Shown here: in pieces, positions 26,200 through 34,040 of the stretch
Layout: each line of letters opens with the position of its first letter
How positions within the stretch are numbered: position 1 is the first letter of the stretch
Source: Spirochaetales bacterium Spiro_05
Lineage (GTDB): Bacteria; Spirochaetota; Spirochaetia; Sphaerochaetales; Sphaerochaetaceae
Length of the DNA stretch: 64,000 bases
Direction: 5' to 3'
NCBI GenBank assembly: GCA_001603115.1
Contig: LVBG01000020.1
Coordinates: 24,482 to 88,481, forward strand
Notes under the pieces: model-generated
Databases searched by the model: none
Told to the model about the DNA's origin: nothing
Seen by the model: only the letters and a program-made list of their open reading frames with translations
Translations under genes and position numbers: made by a program

Positions 26200-27381
26200 C
26201 TACAGCGCAAGCCTATAGATCTTCTCCACATCGTCAGCAGACAACTTCTTGAAGTTCCCAAGATGAGATTTCTCACCCACAAACGCATTCTCTGCCATGA
26301 ACCTGAGCTTATCATCTTTGATATCTGCATCAGCCAACGTAGTCGGCATCCCGATTCTCTTGTAGAAAGCCTGCAACCGTTGGATAGCTTCTTCCACGAT
26401 GCCTTCCTTGTCGCTCAGAGGCAGATCCACATTCCAGACACGCACTGCATACTGCACAAACCTGTCGATATCCACCTTGTGTACATATCTCATCCATGCC
26501 GGGAAGAGAATTGCCAGGCCTGCACCATGGGCAATGTCATACAAGGCGCTCAGCTCATGCTCAATATCATGCGTTGCCCAATCGCCTACCCTACCTCTAT
26601 CAAGAAGGTTGTTGTGGGCGATGGTACCTGTCCACATCAGTTCTGCACGATATCGATATTCACTGGGATTCTGCAAAGCCAAAGGAGCATTGGTGATGAC
26701 ATTGCGCATACAAGCTTCCAGCAAGCGATCAGAAAGGTCATTGTGTTCGACGGTGGTGAAATACCGTTCCTGAAGATGTGCCAGAATATCCGAGGCACCG
26801 CAAGCAGTCTGGTAAGCAGGCAAAGAGTAGTTAGTCTCAGGATCCATCACCGCAAACTTTGCCACAATGGTCTCGCTGTTGACTGCACGCTTCAAACCAT
26901 GCTCCGCATCGGTGATGACCGATCCAGTGGAACTTTCAGAACCTGCAGCTGGAATGGTCAGCACAACACCAAGAGGAAGCGATTCACGGATCGTGTACTC
27001 AGCTTTCGCGTAGTAATCATTCCAGACATCCTCAGAAGACGGCAGCTTTGCACCAAACGAAATCGCCTTGGCAGAATCAATGACGCTTCCGCCTCCAACT
27101 GCGAGAATGAAATCAATCTTCTCTTTCTTGCAAAGCGCTATCCCTTCCCTTACCAGGGAAAGATGCGGATTGGGAACCACTCCTCCAAGGTAGACAATTT
27201 CAAGACCAGCAGCTTTCAGAGAAGCTGTCACAGTATCATACACACCATTCTTCTTGATCGAACCACCACCGAAATGGAACAACACTTTCTTGCCCCAGGC
27301 AGCAGCTTCCTTGCCGACTTCCGACATGGTTCCCTTGCCGAAGATGATTCGTGTGGGATTGTAGTACGAGAAATTCTGCAT
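26200..27381 (-). CDS. Iron-containing alcohol dehydrogenase (butanol dehydrogenase type)
   Basis: 393-residue Fe-ADH of the BdhA/YqhD group, reducing aldehydes to alcohols with NAD(P)H. The cofactor motif is LAVGGGSVIDSAKAI. The metal-ligand region WATHDIEHELSALYDIAHGAGLAIL has the conserved His residues. The ATG follows GGAGG. It is a single gene between accessory elements. A fermentative or detoxifying role is likely. Confidence 0.93.
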   Translation of the reverse strand: MQNFSYYNPTRIIFGKGTMSEVGKEAAAWGKKVLFHFGGGSIKKNGVYDTVTASLKAAGLEIVYLGGVVPNPHLSLVREGIALCKKEKIDFILAVGGGSVIDSAKAISFGAKLPSSEDVWNDYYAKAEYTIRESLPLGVVLTIPAAGSESSTGSVITDAEHGLKRAVNSETIVAKFAVMDPETNYSLPAYQTACGASDILAHLQERYFTTVEHNDLSDRLLEACMRNVITNAPLALQNPSEYRYRAELMWTGTIAHNNLLDRGRVGDWATHDIEHELSALYDIAHGAGLAILFPAWMRYVHKVDIDRFVQYAVRVWNVDLPLSDKEGIVEEAIQRLQAFYKRIGMPTTLADADIKDDKLRFMAENAFVGEKSHLGNFKKLSADDVEKIYRLAL

Positions 27382-27641
27382 ATATAACCTCCGTTAACAT
27401 TGTAGGAATAAAAATTTGCCTATGAACTAGTATACTGCTAATACGAGTGAAAACCCACCCATATCATACTTAATCGCTCACAATTCTTGGCTATCAGCAG
27501 AATTTGTACTCATTGTGCTTCCAAATCTTCATGCATTTAGCATTCATAAAGCTCTCATAGCAAGTTTCTATTTGAAATTTCTTATATTCAGCCATATACT
27601 AGTGAGAGAGAAGCAAGAAAGAAAGAAAGAAAGAGGGGAGA

Positions 27642-28991
27642 ATGCAAAAAACTGAGAAAACTGATATTGAATTCAAGGAGCTGGAAAAAGAAACAAAACG
27701 AATTCCTGATTCAGCAATCAAAACCCTGATTGCCTTTCTAAATACTGAAGGAGGCGAACTTTATATCGGAGTATGTGACGATGGTAGTGTTTGTGGACTT
27801 GCAGATCCTGATGACACTTCCAAACGACTCTCAAGCAGTATTCATGATGCAATTCGGCCTGATGCATCTCCCTTCATATCCATCAGAATTGAGGAGAAAG
27901 AAGGAAAGCATGTCGTGAAAGCCTCTGTGGCGGTGGGAACTGAACGTCCCTACTACCTTGCTAAGGCTGGGCTCAAACCAGGTGGCGTTTATGCCAAGCT
28001 TGGCAATGCATGTATACCTATGAGTGAAGCAGGCATACGAAGCCTCATGCTGGAAACCTCAGGGACTTCCTTTGAGCAAAGCAGAAGTATGGAACAAGAG
28101 TTGTCATTCTCAACATTGCAGGAAGCATTGGCCAAACAACACCTCGAATTTGGACAGGCACAGATGGAAACACTGCAATTGATCGGAAGGGATACACTCT
28201 TCACCAACGCTGCATTGTTGCTATCAGACCAATGTACCCATACATGCAAGGTTGCAGTATTTCAAGGCAAAGACACTACCCTGTTTCGGGATAGAAGAGA
28301 ATTCTCCGGTTCAGTTCTTAAACAACTTGCTGAGGTCTACGAGTTCCTGGATACCTACAACAAGACAAAAGCGAGTATCAAAGGTCTGTATCGAGAAGAC
28401 ACAACTGACTATCCCAAGGAAGCAATCCGTGAGGCATTGCTCAATAGCCTCATCCATCGTGACTATCTCTTCTCAGGCAGCAACATCGTCAATGTCTATG
28501 ATGACCATATCGAGTTCATCTCACTTGGAGGGTTGGTCAGGGGACTTTCGATGGAAGCAATACAACTGGGAGTCTCCCAATCGAGAAACCCAATTCTGGC
28601 TTCAATCTTCTATCGCCTACGTCTTGTCGAAAGCTATGGCACAGGTATCCGCAAGATACTTCTCCTCTATGGGGATTGCGCGAGAAAACCTTTATTCAAA
28701 GCTGCTGAAGGTGCTTTTTCCTGTATCCTTCCTAACAGGAACGAGGAAGTACAGTATGTCCAAACGCAAGAAGGTGTCATGAGTGTGGCGAAGGATGCTT
28801 TCGGCTCAGAGAAGTCATCAATCCTTGCACTAGCCAAAGAAAGAGGCTCCATCTCAAGAAAAGAAGTAGAAGACCTGGTGGGATTGAAGACAACCAAAGC
28901 CTTCAGATTGATCAAAGAACTCTGTGATGAGGGAAAGCTGCTGCAACAAGTGAGCGGGAAATATACACGGTATGTGCCAAGAATGAGTTGA
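27642..28991 (+). CDS. AlbA_2 (Schlafen-type) domain ATP-binding-like protein
   Basis: 449-residue protein. The N-terminal AlbA_2 domain reads TDIEFKELEKETKRIPDSAIKTLIAFLNTEGGELYIGVCDDGSVCGL. A middle HATPase_c_4-like part has AIREALLNSLIHRDYLF, and LVESYGTGIRKI is the family signature. A C-terminal winged helix follows (GSISRKEVEDLVGLKTTKAFRLIKEL). It is the second such protein in the accessory region, not closely identical to the one at 15628. An AAGAAAGAAAGAAAGAGGGGAG tract precedes the ATG. The function is unproven (regulator or defence-associated). Confidence 0.82.
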   Translation: MQKTEKTDIEFKELEKETKRIPDSAIKTLIAFLNTEGGELYIGVCDDGSVCGLADPDDTSKRLSSSIHDAIRPDASPFISIRIEEKEGKHVVKASVAVGTERPYYLAKAGLKPGGVYAKLGNACIPMSEAGIRSLMLETSGTSFEQSRSMEQELSFSTLQEALAKQHLEFGQAQMETLQLIGRDTLFTNAALLLSDQCTHTCKVAVFQGKDTTLFRDRREFSGSVLKQLAEVYEFLDTYNKTKASIKGLYREDTTDYPKEAIREALLNSLIHRDYLFSGSNIVNVYDDHIEFISLGGLVRGLSMEAIQLGVSQSRNPILASIFYRLRLVESYGTGIRKILLLYGDCARKPLFKAAEGAFSCILPNRNEEVQYVQTQEGVMSVAKDAFGSEKSSILALAKERGSISRKEVEDLVGLKTTKAFRLIKELCDEGKLLQQVSGKYTRYVPRMS

Positions 28992-29059
28992 ATCCTAATC
29001 AGGATCGTTAGCTTACACCCCACCCTTGACCACCCACCCCGCTTCCTCTACGATGAGCT

Positions 29060-29202
29060 CAGCTGGATTTGGAAAAACGGAACGGGGTGTGATTCCCCGG
29101 CGGTCCCGCCACTGTAATCGACGATGAACACAGATATGCCATTGTCCAAGAAGGATGAGAAGGCCTGTCAGTAAGTTGACTCGTAAGCCAGGAGACGTTT
29201 CC
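29060..29202 (+). promoter_or_regulatory. Cobalamin riboswitch
   Basis: Contains the conserved core elements GGCGGTCCCGCCACTGTAATCGA and, at the 3' end, AAGCCAGGAGAC, the B12-box hallmarks, with a GGATTT...AACGGGG start and intervening stems. It precedes a BtuB-like receptor gene by about 120 nt, so it should switch the whole TonB/ExbBD operon off when adenosyl- or another cobalamin is plentiful. Confidence 0.93.
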
Positions 29203-29318
29203 AGATGACAATTCTTCGTGGAAAAAGAGACAGCGCCCAGGACACGGGTATACCTTAGGTATATTCTCATCCCTTCCATGAAGCATTGCATCCAGACTAC
29301 ACACCCTGGAGGCCCTTC

Positions 29319-31214
29319 ATGAAGAAGCGCGGAATCTTCTCTCTGGTCCTGTTGCTTGCCCTCTCTCCCCTCTTTGCAGCACAAGACATCACCGACCTTG
29401 GCACAGCCTTTGAGCTTGTCGTAGCAGAAAGCTCACTTGCTGAAGCCCAGACAAACACAGCATCCTCAGTCTCCGTAATCGGCAAAGAGGAAATCGCATC
29501 CTACAACGCACAAACTACCGCAGAACTCGTCGGCAAAGCCATCGGCACATCCTTCAACTCCTACGGAGGCCTTGGCGCACTGCAAACCGTTGTCATCCGA
29601 GGAGCAACATCTTCCAAGAACCTCATCTATCTTGATGGCGTTCTTCTTTCCTCTGCCCACAACGGCTCTGTCGACCTCTCCATCATTCCCATCGATATCA
29701 TTGAAAGTATTGAGATCATCAAGAGCGGCCCGGGAAACCTTGGCAGAACCAATGCCATCGGGGGCATGGTGAACATCATCACCAAGAAAGGACAGAAAAG
29801 TGACACACCCTTCTCCCTCACCGTGGAGAACGGCTCCTTCCTTCCCCTTCCCTACGGAACCAGCAATGAGCGCAACTGGGCTTCCCTGGTGGACAGCCAG
29901 AAACTCGACCTCTCCTACACCAACGAAAATCTGGTGGCAAGTTTCGGGGGCCTCATTGCCCAGAACGCCTACACCTATGAGAATGCAGGCACCCAACTCA
30001 GAGACAATGCCCAAGTCCAGGAAGTACATGGATCGGTCAACTACAAGCAGGGACTCTCCGACCTTGCCTCGTTCAACACCCAGAACCTGGTGAGCTACAA
30101 GAACCTGGGATTACCTGGTGGTTATGTAATTAGTGGAGGTTACGGAGGTCTTACACCCAACGACTATGAGCAAGATCTTCTTGTGAACACCCATAATACA
30201 TTTGAACTTGCCGAGCTTACCCCCACCATGGAAAAACTCACCACCCAACTGAACTACAGCTTTGCAAGAACCTTCTACCATGATGACGACTATCAGGACA
30301 GCACCCACAACAAACACAAGGCAGCTGCCCAAGCCGAAGCAACCTGGAATGTTGGAGAGAACTACACCCTTACCACCGACGTTCTCTACTCGCTCGACTA
30401 CGTTGATAGTACTGATGTAGGTAAAAATACCCGCAATACCATCTCCAGTGCTGCCAATGCCAGCCTGTATTTCCAGGAAGGCAAACTCTCCCTGCACCCT
30501 AGCATCAACGTGGCCTTCATCAGTGACCTCAAGGTACTCTCTCCGAATGCTTCCCTGGGATTCATCTATCTCATCAATCCTTCCGTGGACCTCAGTGCAA
30601 CACTTAGCTATGCAGAAAACGTACCCACCTTCTCCGACCTCTATTGGCCTTCCTCCGGGAACCCCAACCTCAAGACGGAAAAGGGCTTGAATGCTGATAT
30701 CGGTCTTACCACAACCATTGGAAATTTCACCTACGAAGGCAGTCTGTTCGGGAGAAACATCTACAATGCAATCGCCTACTCATCAACGACCTATCTTCCG
30801 GACAACATCGCCCACAGTGTCTACCTTGGAACCGAACAGAGTGCAGAATTCACGCTCAACGACATTGCCTCTCTCCAGGCAAACTACCAGTACAACAAAA
30901 GCTATGACCTCTCCAACGGCAAGACCTTTGCCGACAACGTAGAGGTTTCGAGCATCAGAAAGCACACTGCAAAAGGCTCTCTCTTCCTTGCCTCCGGCAA
31001 GTTTGATTCAGCACTCAGTGCAGAGTATTTGGGCAAGACAAGTTCACTCGAAAGTGTGTTCCTGATCAATCTCAGTGTCGGTATGCAAGTGACCGAAGCT
31101 CTGAATGCCTATGTGGCGATAGACAACCTGCTCAATACATCCTACGAGCTTACCAGCGGTGGCTACCCCATGCCTGGCACAAAGATCCGCCTCGGCGGAA
31201 AACTGAGGTTCTAG
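29319..31214 (+). CDS. TonB-dependent outer-membrane receptor, BtuB-like
   Basis: 631-residue outer-membrane beta-barrel receptor. It has the signal peptide MKKRGIFSLVLLLALSPLFA, a TonB-box-like ELVVAE, and a plug domain with VVIRGATSSKNLIYLDGVLL, GPGNLGRTNAIGGMVNIITKKG. The C-terminal barrel ends in aromatic F (KLRF), the BAM signal. The cobalamin riboswitch upstream makes vitamin B12 or a corrinoid the likely ligand. The start at 29319 has CTGGAGG upstream; the track start 29286 lies in the leader. It is followed by its own energising system. Confidence 0.9.
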   Translation: MKKRGIFSLVLLLALSPLFAAQDITDLGTAFELVVAESSLAEAQTNTASSVSVIGKEEIASYNAQTTAELVGKAIGTSFNSYGGLGALQTVVIRGATSSKNLIYLDGVLLSSAHNGSVDLSIIPIDIIESIEIIKSGPGNLGRTNAIGGMVNIITKKGQKSDTPFSLTVENGSFLPLPYGTSNERNWASLVDSQKLDLSYTNENLVASFGGLIAQNAYTYENAGTQLRDNAQVQEVHGSVNYKQGLSDLASFNTQNLVSYKNLGLPGGYVISGGYGGLTPNDYEQDLLVNTHNTFELAELTPTMEKLTTQLNYSFARTFYHDDDYQDSTHNKHKAAAQAEATWNVGENYTLTTDVLYSLDYVDSTDVGKNTRNTISSAANASLYFQEGKLSLHPSINVAFISDLKVLSPNASLGFIYLINPSVDLSATLSYAENVPTFSDLYWPSSGNPNLKTEKGLNADIGLTTTIGNFTYEGSLFGRNIYNAIAYSSTTYLPDNIAHSVYLGTEQSAEFTLNDIASLQANYQYNKSYDLSNGKTFADNVEVSSIRKHTAKGSLFLASGKFDSALSAEYLGKTSSLESVFLINLSVGMQVTEALNAYVAIDNLLNTSYELTSGGYPMPGTKIRLGGKLRF

Positions 31215-31217
31215 CCT

Positions 31218-31637
31218 ATGGAGTTCACCAACCTCATCTCCATCATGCACAAGGGAGGAGCGGTCATGTGGCCGCTCTATGCCCTCTTGGTCGTAACGAT
31301 AGTGCTGAGCATCGAGCGAACCATCACGCTCATCGTACTGTGGAAGAAACAGGAACCCATGGTCAAGGAGAGCCTGGAAAAGCCACTTTCCATCCTCGAC
31401 CTCATTGCCATGATAGCCCCGGTACTCGGATTCCTCGGAACCGTAACCGGCATGATCAACGCCTTCAAGTCGGTATCGGAAGCATCATCAGTCCAGCTGC
31501 AAGTCGTTGCAGCAGGACTGTATGAAGCCCTCTTCACCACCGCCTTCGGCCTGATCATCTCCATCCTGGCTACCGTGTTTTCCTTCTTCCTCGACCTAGC
31601 CATTGAGAGCCTATGCGAAAAAAGCGAAGAGACCTAG
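31218..31637 (+). CDS. exbB: ExbB/TolQ proton-channel family protein (compact)
   Basis: 139-residue inner-membrane protein, short for ExbB (usually over 200 residues). Three helices are visible. The core segment IAPVLGFLGTVTGMINAFKSV matches the ExbB/MotA family, and the second channel helix is YEALFTTAFGLIISILATVFSFFL. The large cytoplasmic loop between helices one and two is strongly reduced. It begins 3 nt after the receptor stop and overlaps the first ExbD by 25 nt. Confidence 0.87.
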   Translation: MEFTNLISIMHKGGAVMWPLYALLVVTIVLSIERTITLIVLWKKQEPMVKESLEKPLSILDLIAMIAPVLGFLGTVTGMINAFKSVSEASSVQLQVVAAGLYEALFTTAFGLIISILATVFSFFLDLAIESLCEKSEET

Positions 31638-31975
31638 GCCAAGCCAGCGACATAGCATTCCTCCTCATCATCTTTTTCCTGCTTCTCTCAGGCATCTCCT
31701 CTTCCCACAGCCTCTCCCTGCAACTCCCATCAAACACAACGACCAGCGCTTCTTCAGAAGAACCTAGCTTGCTGACGCTCACCCTCACACGAAATGGAGC
31801 ACTTTCTCTCAACAACCAAACAACCTCTCTCTCCCAGCTTCCCAGCCTCGTATACCGTACGACTGACCTTATATTGGAAGTGGAAGCCGCAACAGCATGG
31901 CAAGAGGTAGTTTCCATCCTCTCTGTCCTCCAGCAGCTGCAACCTGCTTCTCTGGAATTGGAGATGATGCCATGA
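31613..31975 (+). CDS. exbD: ExbD/TolR family protein (first copy)
   Basis: 120-residue single-span protein. The membrane segment ASDIAFLLIIFFLLLSGIS keeps the proton-relaying Asp, and a short periplasmic domain follows. It overlaps ExbB by 25 nt and the next ExbD by ATGA. It is shorter than E. coli ExbD (141). Two different ExbDs in one operon suggest a mixed ExbD dimer inside the ExbB pentamer. Confidence 0.85.
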   Translation: MRKKRRDLGQASDIAFLLIIFFLLLSGISSSHSLSLQLPSNTTTSASSEEPSLLTLTLTRNGALSLNNQTTSLSQLPSLVYRTTDLILEVEAATAWQEVVSILSVLQQLQPASLELEMMP

Positions 31976-32325
31976 GGAAGAAGAGAACTACCCCACCCTC
32001 CGCCCTTACGGACATTGCCTTTCTTCTCTTGCACTTCTTCCTCATCATGGCCATCACAAGCCACCAGAGCCCTGTGCCTCTGAATCCTGCACAAACCTCA
32101 GCCCAGAAGATGGATCTGAAGGACATCGCTACACTCTTGGTTTCCCAGGATGGACAACTCTTCCTCGATGGGAATCCCGTCATCCTTGAAACCCTTCCAT
32201 CCGAAAGCACCTATGCCCTGCTTGCTGACAAGAACACCCCGTTCTCCGTCCTTTTTCCCATTATTGAGTATCTGCGAGAACAAGGTACAGAAACCCTGCA
32301 CTGCCTTGTGGAGGAGACTCCATGA
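31972..32325 (+). CDS. exbD: ExbD/TolR family protein (second copy)
   Basis: 117-residue ExbD homologue. The helix ALTDIAFLLLHFFLIMAIT has the conserved Asp. The start is the ATG at 31972, overlapping the previous stop as ATGA; the track ORF from 31897 is too long. Its sequence is distinct from the first ExbD beyond the membrane segment. The tail couples to tonB with a further ATGA overlap. Confidence 0.83.
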   Translation: MRKKRTTPPSALTDIAFLLLHFFLIMAITSHQSPVPLNPAQTSAQKMDLKDIATLLVSQDGQLFLDGNPVILETLPSESTYALLADKNTPFSVLFPIIEYLREQGTETLHCLVEETP

Positions 32326-32957
32326 ACAGACTGCAAACACTGCTTCTTGGTTTGGTCCTTACCATGCTTATGACAGCCCTGCTCTTTCTGCCTCTTCGCA
32401 TGAAAGAAAATAAGAAGTCCTCTGTTACTCCAGCAACCGCAGCAACCCTGTCTCTGGTCAGAAGAGTTTCAGTTCAACCGACACCACAGCATCAAGAACC
32501 AAAAGCAGAAGAGCCAGTCCAAGAAATCCAAACACCCAAAGAACAGAAGCCACTGGAAGAGATATCTCCTCAAGAGCAGCTCCCGTCCCCTGCTGCAGTT
32601 TTGCCAGAACCTGCAATGGTATTGGCACAAGACGAACCTTTGCCTTCTCTCATAGAGGGCTACTACCCGATCGAAAGCGTGACCGAGGCCCCTGTCTTTG
32701 ACAGAAAGCAACTTGCCCTGCGTATCGTCTACCCACCCCTTGCCAAACGACAAGGCAAGGAGGGCTTGGTCATGCTCAGGCTCTTCCTCTCCGATACCGG
32801 CTTTGTAGAACGCATCCTCATCGAGGAAGATCCCGGCTATGGCCTTGCCCAAGCCGCAGTTTCCGCCTTCACCGGCTTCCAAGCACAACCGGCAATGAAA
32901 AACGGCACTGCCGTACCTGTAACGTTGCGTTATCCAGTCCGCTTCTCACTTAATTAG
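32322..32957 (+). CDS. tonB: TonB energy-transducing protein
   Basis: 211-residue protein with one N-terminal membrane helix, then a Pro/Glu/Lys-rich stretch (EEPVQEIQTPKEQKPLEEISPQ) that spans the periplasm. The C-terminal TonB domain begins YPPLAKRQGKEGLVMLRLFLSDTGFVERILIEEDPGYGL. It transmits proton-motive force from ExbB/ExbD to the receptor. It is the last gene of the B12 operon, and a hairpin with TATTTTTG follows. Confidence 0.9.
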   Translation: MNRLQTLLLGLVLTMLMTALLFLPLRMKENKKSSVTPATAATLSLVRRVSVQPTPQHQEPKAEEPVQEIQTPKEQKPLEEISPQEQLPSPAAVLPEPAMVLAQDEPLPSLIEGYYPIESVTEAPVFDRKQLALRIVYPPLAKRQGKEGLVMLRLFLSDTGFVERILIEEDPGYGLAQAAVSAFTGFQAQPAMKNGTAVPVTLRYPVRFSLN

Positions 32958-33255
32958 GAACACTTCTTACATCCTAGTAATCTGCTAGGCTATTTTTGTC
33001 TACAAATTGTACAAATCATTCAGACAAACAGCAGTAGTTGTGACACAGTTCTTACTTTTTTCGATGTTTCATGCAAATACATAGGTACAAAGCAAAACAT
33101 TCTTCTTACAACACACATAAACATACAGCATTGTTGTCACAAGTTAGGCAAACGTTTTACGGCTACTTATTTTGTTATATTATATTAATTTATTTACTTT
33201 CATTATAATTATAATGAAAAATAATCGTTTTTATTAAAGATTTTTTATCTTCCTG
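32958..33255. other. AT-rich intergenic region between tonB and second secreted protein
   Basis: The tonB terminator is at 32971. The rest is AT-rich with A/T tracts (TATATTAATTTATTTAC) and a perfect palindrome CATTATAATTATAATG about 50 nt before the next promoter. No gene is seen. It may act as an UP-element-like activator region. Confidence 0.5.
32971..32998 (+). terminator. Terminator after tonB
   Basis: CCTAG-TAATCTG-CTAGG followed by CTATTTTTG, 15 nt after the tonB stop. Confidence 0.7.
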
Positions 33256-33284
33256 TTGACATAAGTCGCTTCTTTTACTATAGT
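33256..33284 (+). promoter_or_regulatory. Strong sigma70-type promoter of the 33.4-kb secreted protein
   Basis: TTGACA (33256-33261), 17-nt spacer starting TAAGTCGC, and TATAGT (33279-33284), preceded by AT-rich DNA. The TTGACATAAGTC core is identical to the promoter at 22552. Confidence 0.82.
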
Positions 33285-33290
33285 ACAAGT

Positions 33291-33360
33291 GTGCTTTGGG
33301 AAAGGCACTGGAACATAGAACATCTTGCACCGGGGCCGAAGCCCTGAAAGGAACTACATC
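33291..33360 (+). promoter_or_regulatory. Conserved 5' leader with hairpin (second copy)
   Basis: Predicted 70-nt leader sharing GTGTGCT, GGGAAAG, CTTGCAC and the AAAGGA ribosome site with the leader at 22587. The hairpin CGGGGC-CGAA-GCCCTG (33331-33346) replaces AGGAGC/GCTCCT at the same place, including a compensating base-pair change. Confidence 0.6.
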
Positions 33361-33912
33361 ATGAAAAAGAACATCTTAGCCGTACTTCTGGTAATCACCG
33401 TTTCCACCTTCGCAGCATTCGCTGTAGTAACCGATTCTGGAACTCTCAATGTCGCAACCGCCGTACAGGGTGTAAACCTCATTGGCGTATTTGCAACTGG
33501 CACCGCAGCACCTACAGGTAATGCTGCAGCAAACTGGACTGGTTCATATACTGCACCAACCGTAAACTCTGCAACCGAAACTGCCGTTGGAGTTGTCCAT
33601 ACCAGAAGCAACAATCGTACCGGATATAGCGTAACCATGGCTGCAGGACCGCTGTCCAGCACAGGTACCACTACTGTTTACTTGGGCTATGTTGCCAAAG
33701 CATACGATGGCGCAACGCTCTCTGGAACTTCCACCTACGATGCAACTGGCACGACTACTTCGGGAACCGCTGCCACCATCATCAGCACCGGCAATCTCAA
33801 TGGAATCACCACCACCTCGCGTGATATCAAGATTGAAATTCCGAACTATGCAACCGCACTGGAAGGTAGCTACACTGGTACCATTACCTTCAACTACACT
33901 TCCAACAACTAA
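33361..33912 (+). CDS. Small secreted beta-rich protein of unknown function (paralogue)
   Basis: 183-residue protein, signal peptide MKKNILAVLLVITVSTFAAFA. The mature domain is rich in Thr, Ala, Gly and Ser and predicted all-beta. The internal SNNRTGYSVTMAAGPL and the final LEGSYTGTITFNYTSNN align with the 22659 protein. The matched promoter and leader point to shared high expression. The exported, Thr-rich, low-charge nature fits a surface or periplasmic structural protein; I assign no function. A strong terminator follows. Confidence 0.78.
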   Translation: MKKNILAVLLVITVSTFAAFAVVTDSGTLNVATAVQGVNLIGVFATGTAAPTGNAAANWTGSYTAPTVNSATETAVGVVHTRSNNRTGYSVTMAAGPLSSTGTTTVYLGYVAKAYDGATLSGTSTYDATGTTTSGTAATIISTGNLNGITTTSRDIKIEIPNYATALEGSYTGTITFNYTSNN

Positions 33913-33936
33913 GAACCATCACTAGCTTGTCTGTCC

Positions 33937-33970
33937 AAGGCCACCTCTCCCGCAGGTGGCCTTCTCTTTT
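33937..33970 (+). terminator. Terminator of the second secreted protein gene
   Basis: GGCCACCT-CTCCCGC-AGGTGGCC followed by TTCTCTTTT, 27 nt past the stop. Confidence 0.87.
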
Positions 33971-33983
33971 GCCTGGATACAGG

Positions 33984-34012
33984 AAGAGGGCCTTTCGGCC
34001 CCCTCTGTCTTT
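33984..34012 (-). terminator. Terminator downstream of the mutarotase-like gene
   Basis: Minus-strand AGAGGGGGCC-GAAA-GGCCCTCT, about 30 nt after the stop at 34041; only a short T tract, so it may be bidirectional with the neighbour. Confidence 0.55.
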
Positions 34013-34040
34013 CTAGATTTCTTCATTGTTCTGCGTTCGG

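Noticed and set aside
26179-27387. 402-codon plus-strand ORF opposite the alcohol dehydrogenase
   Set aside because: Antisense of a full-length iron alcohol dehydrogenase with conserved motifs; no support for coding.
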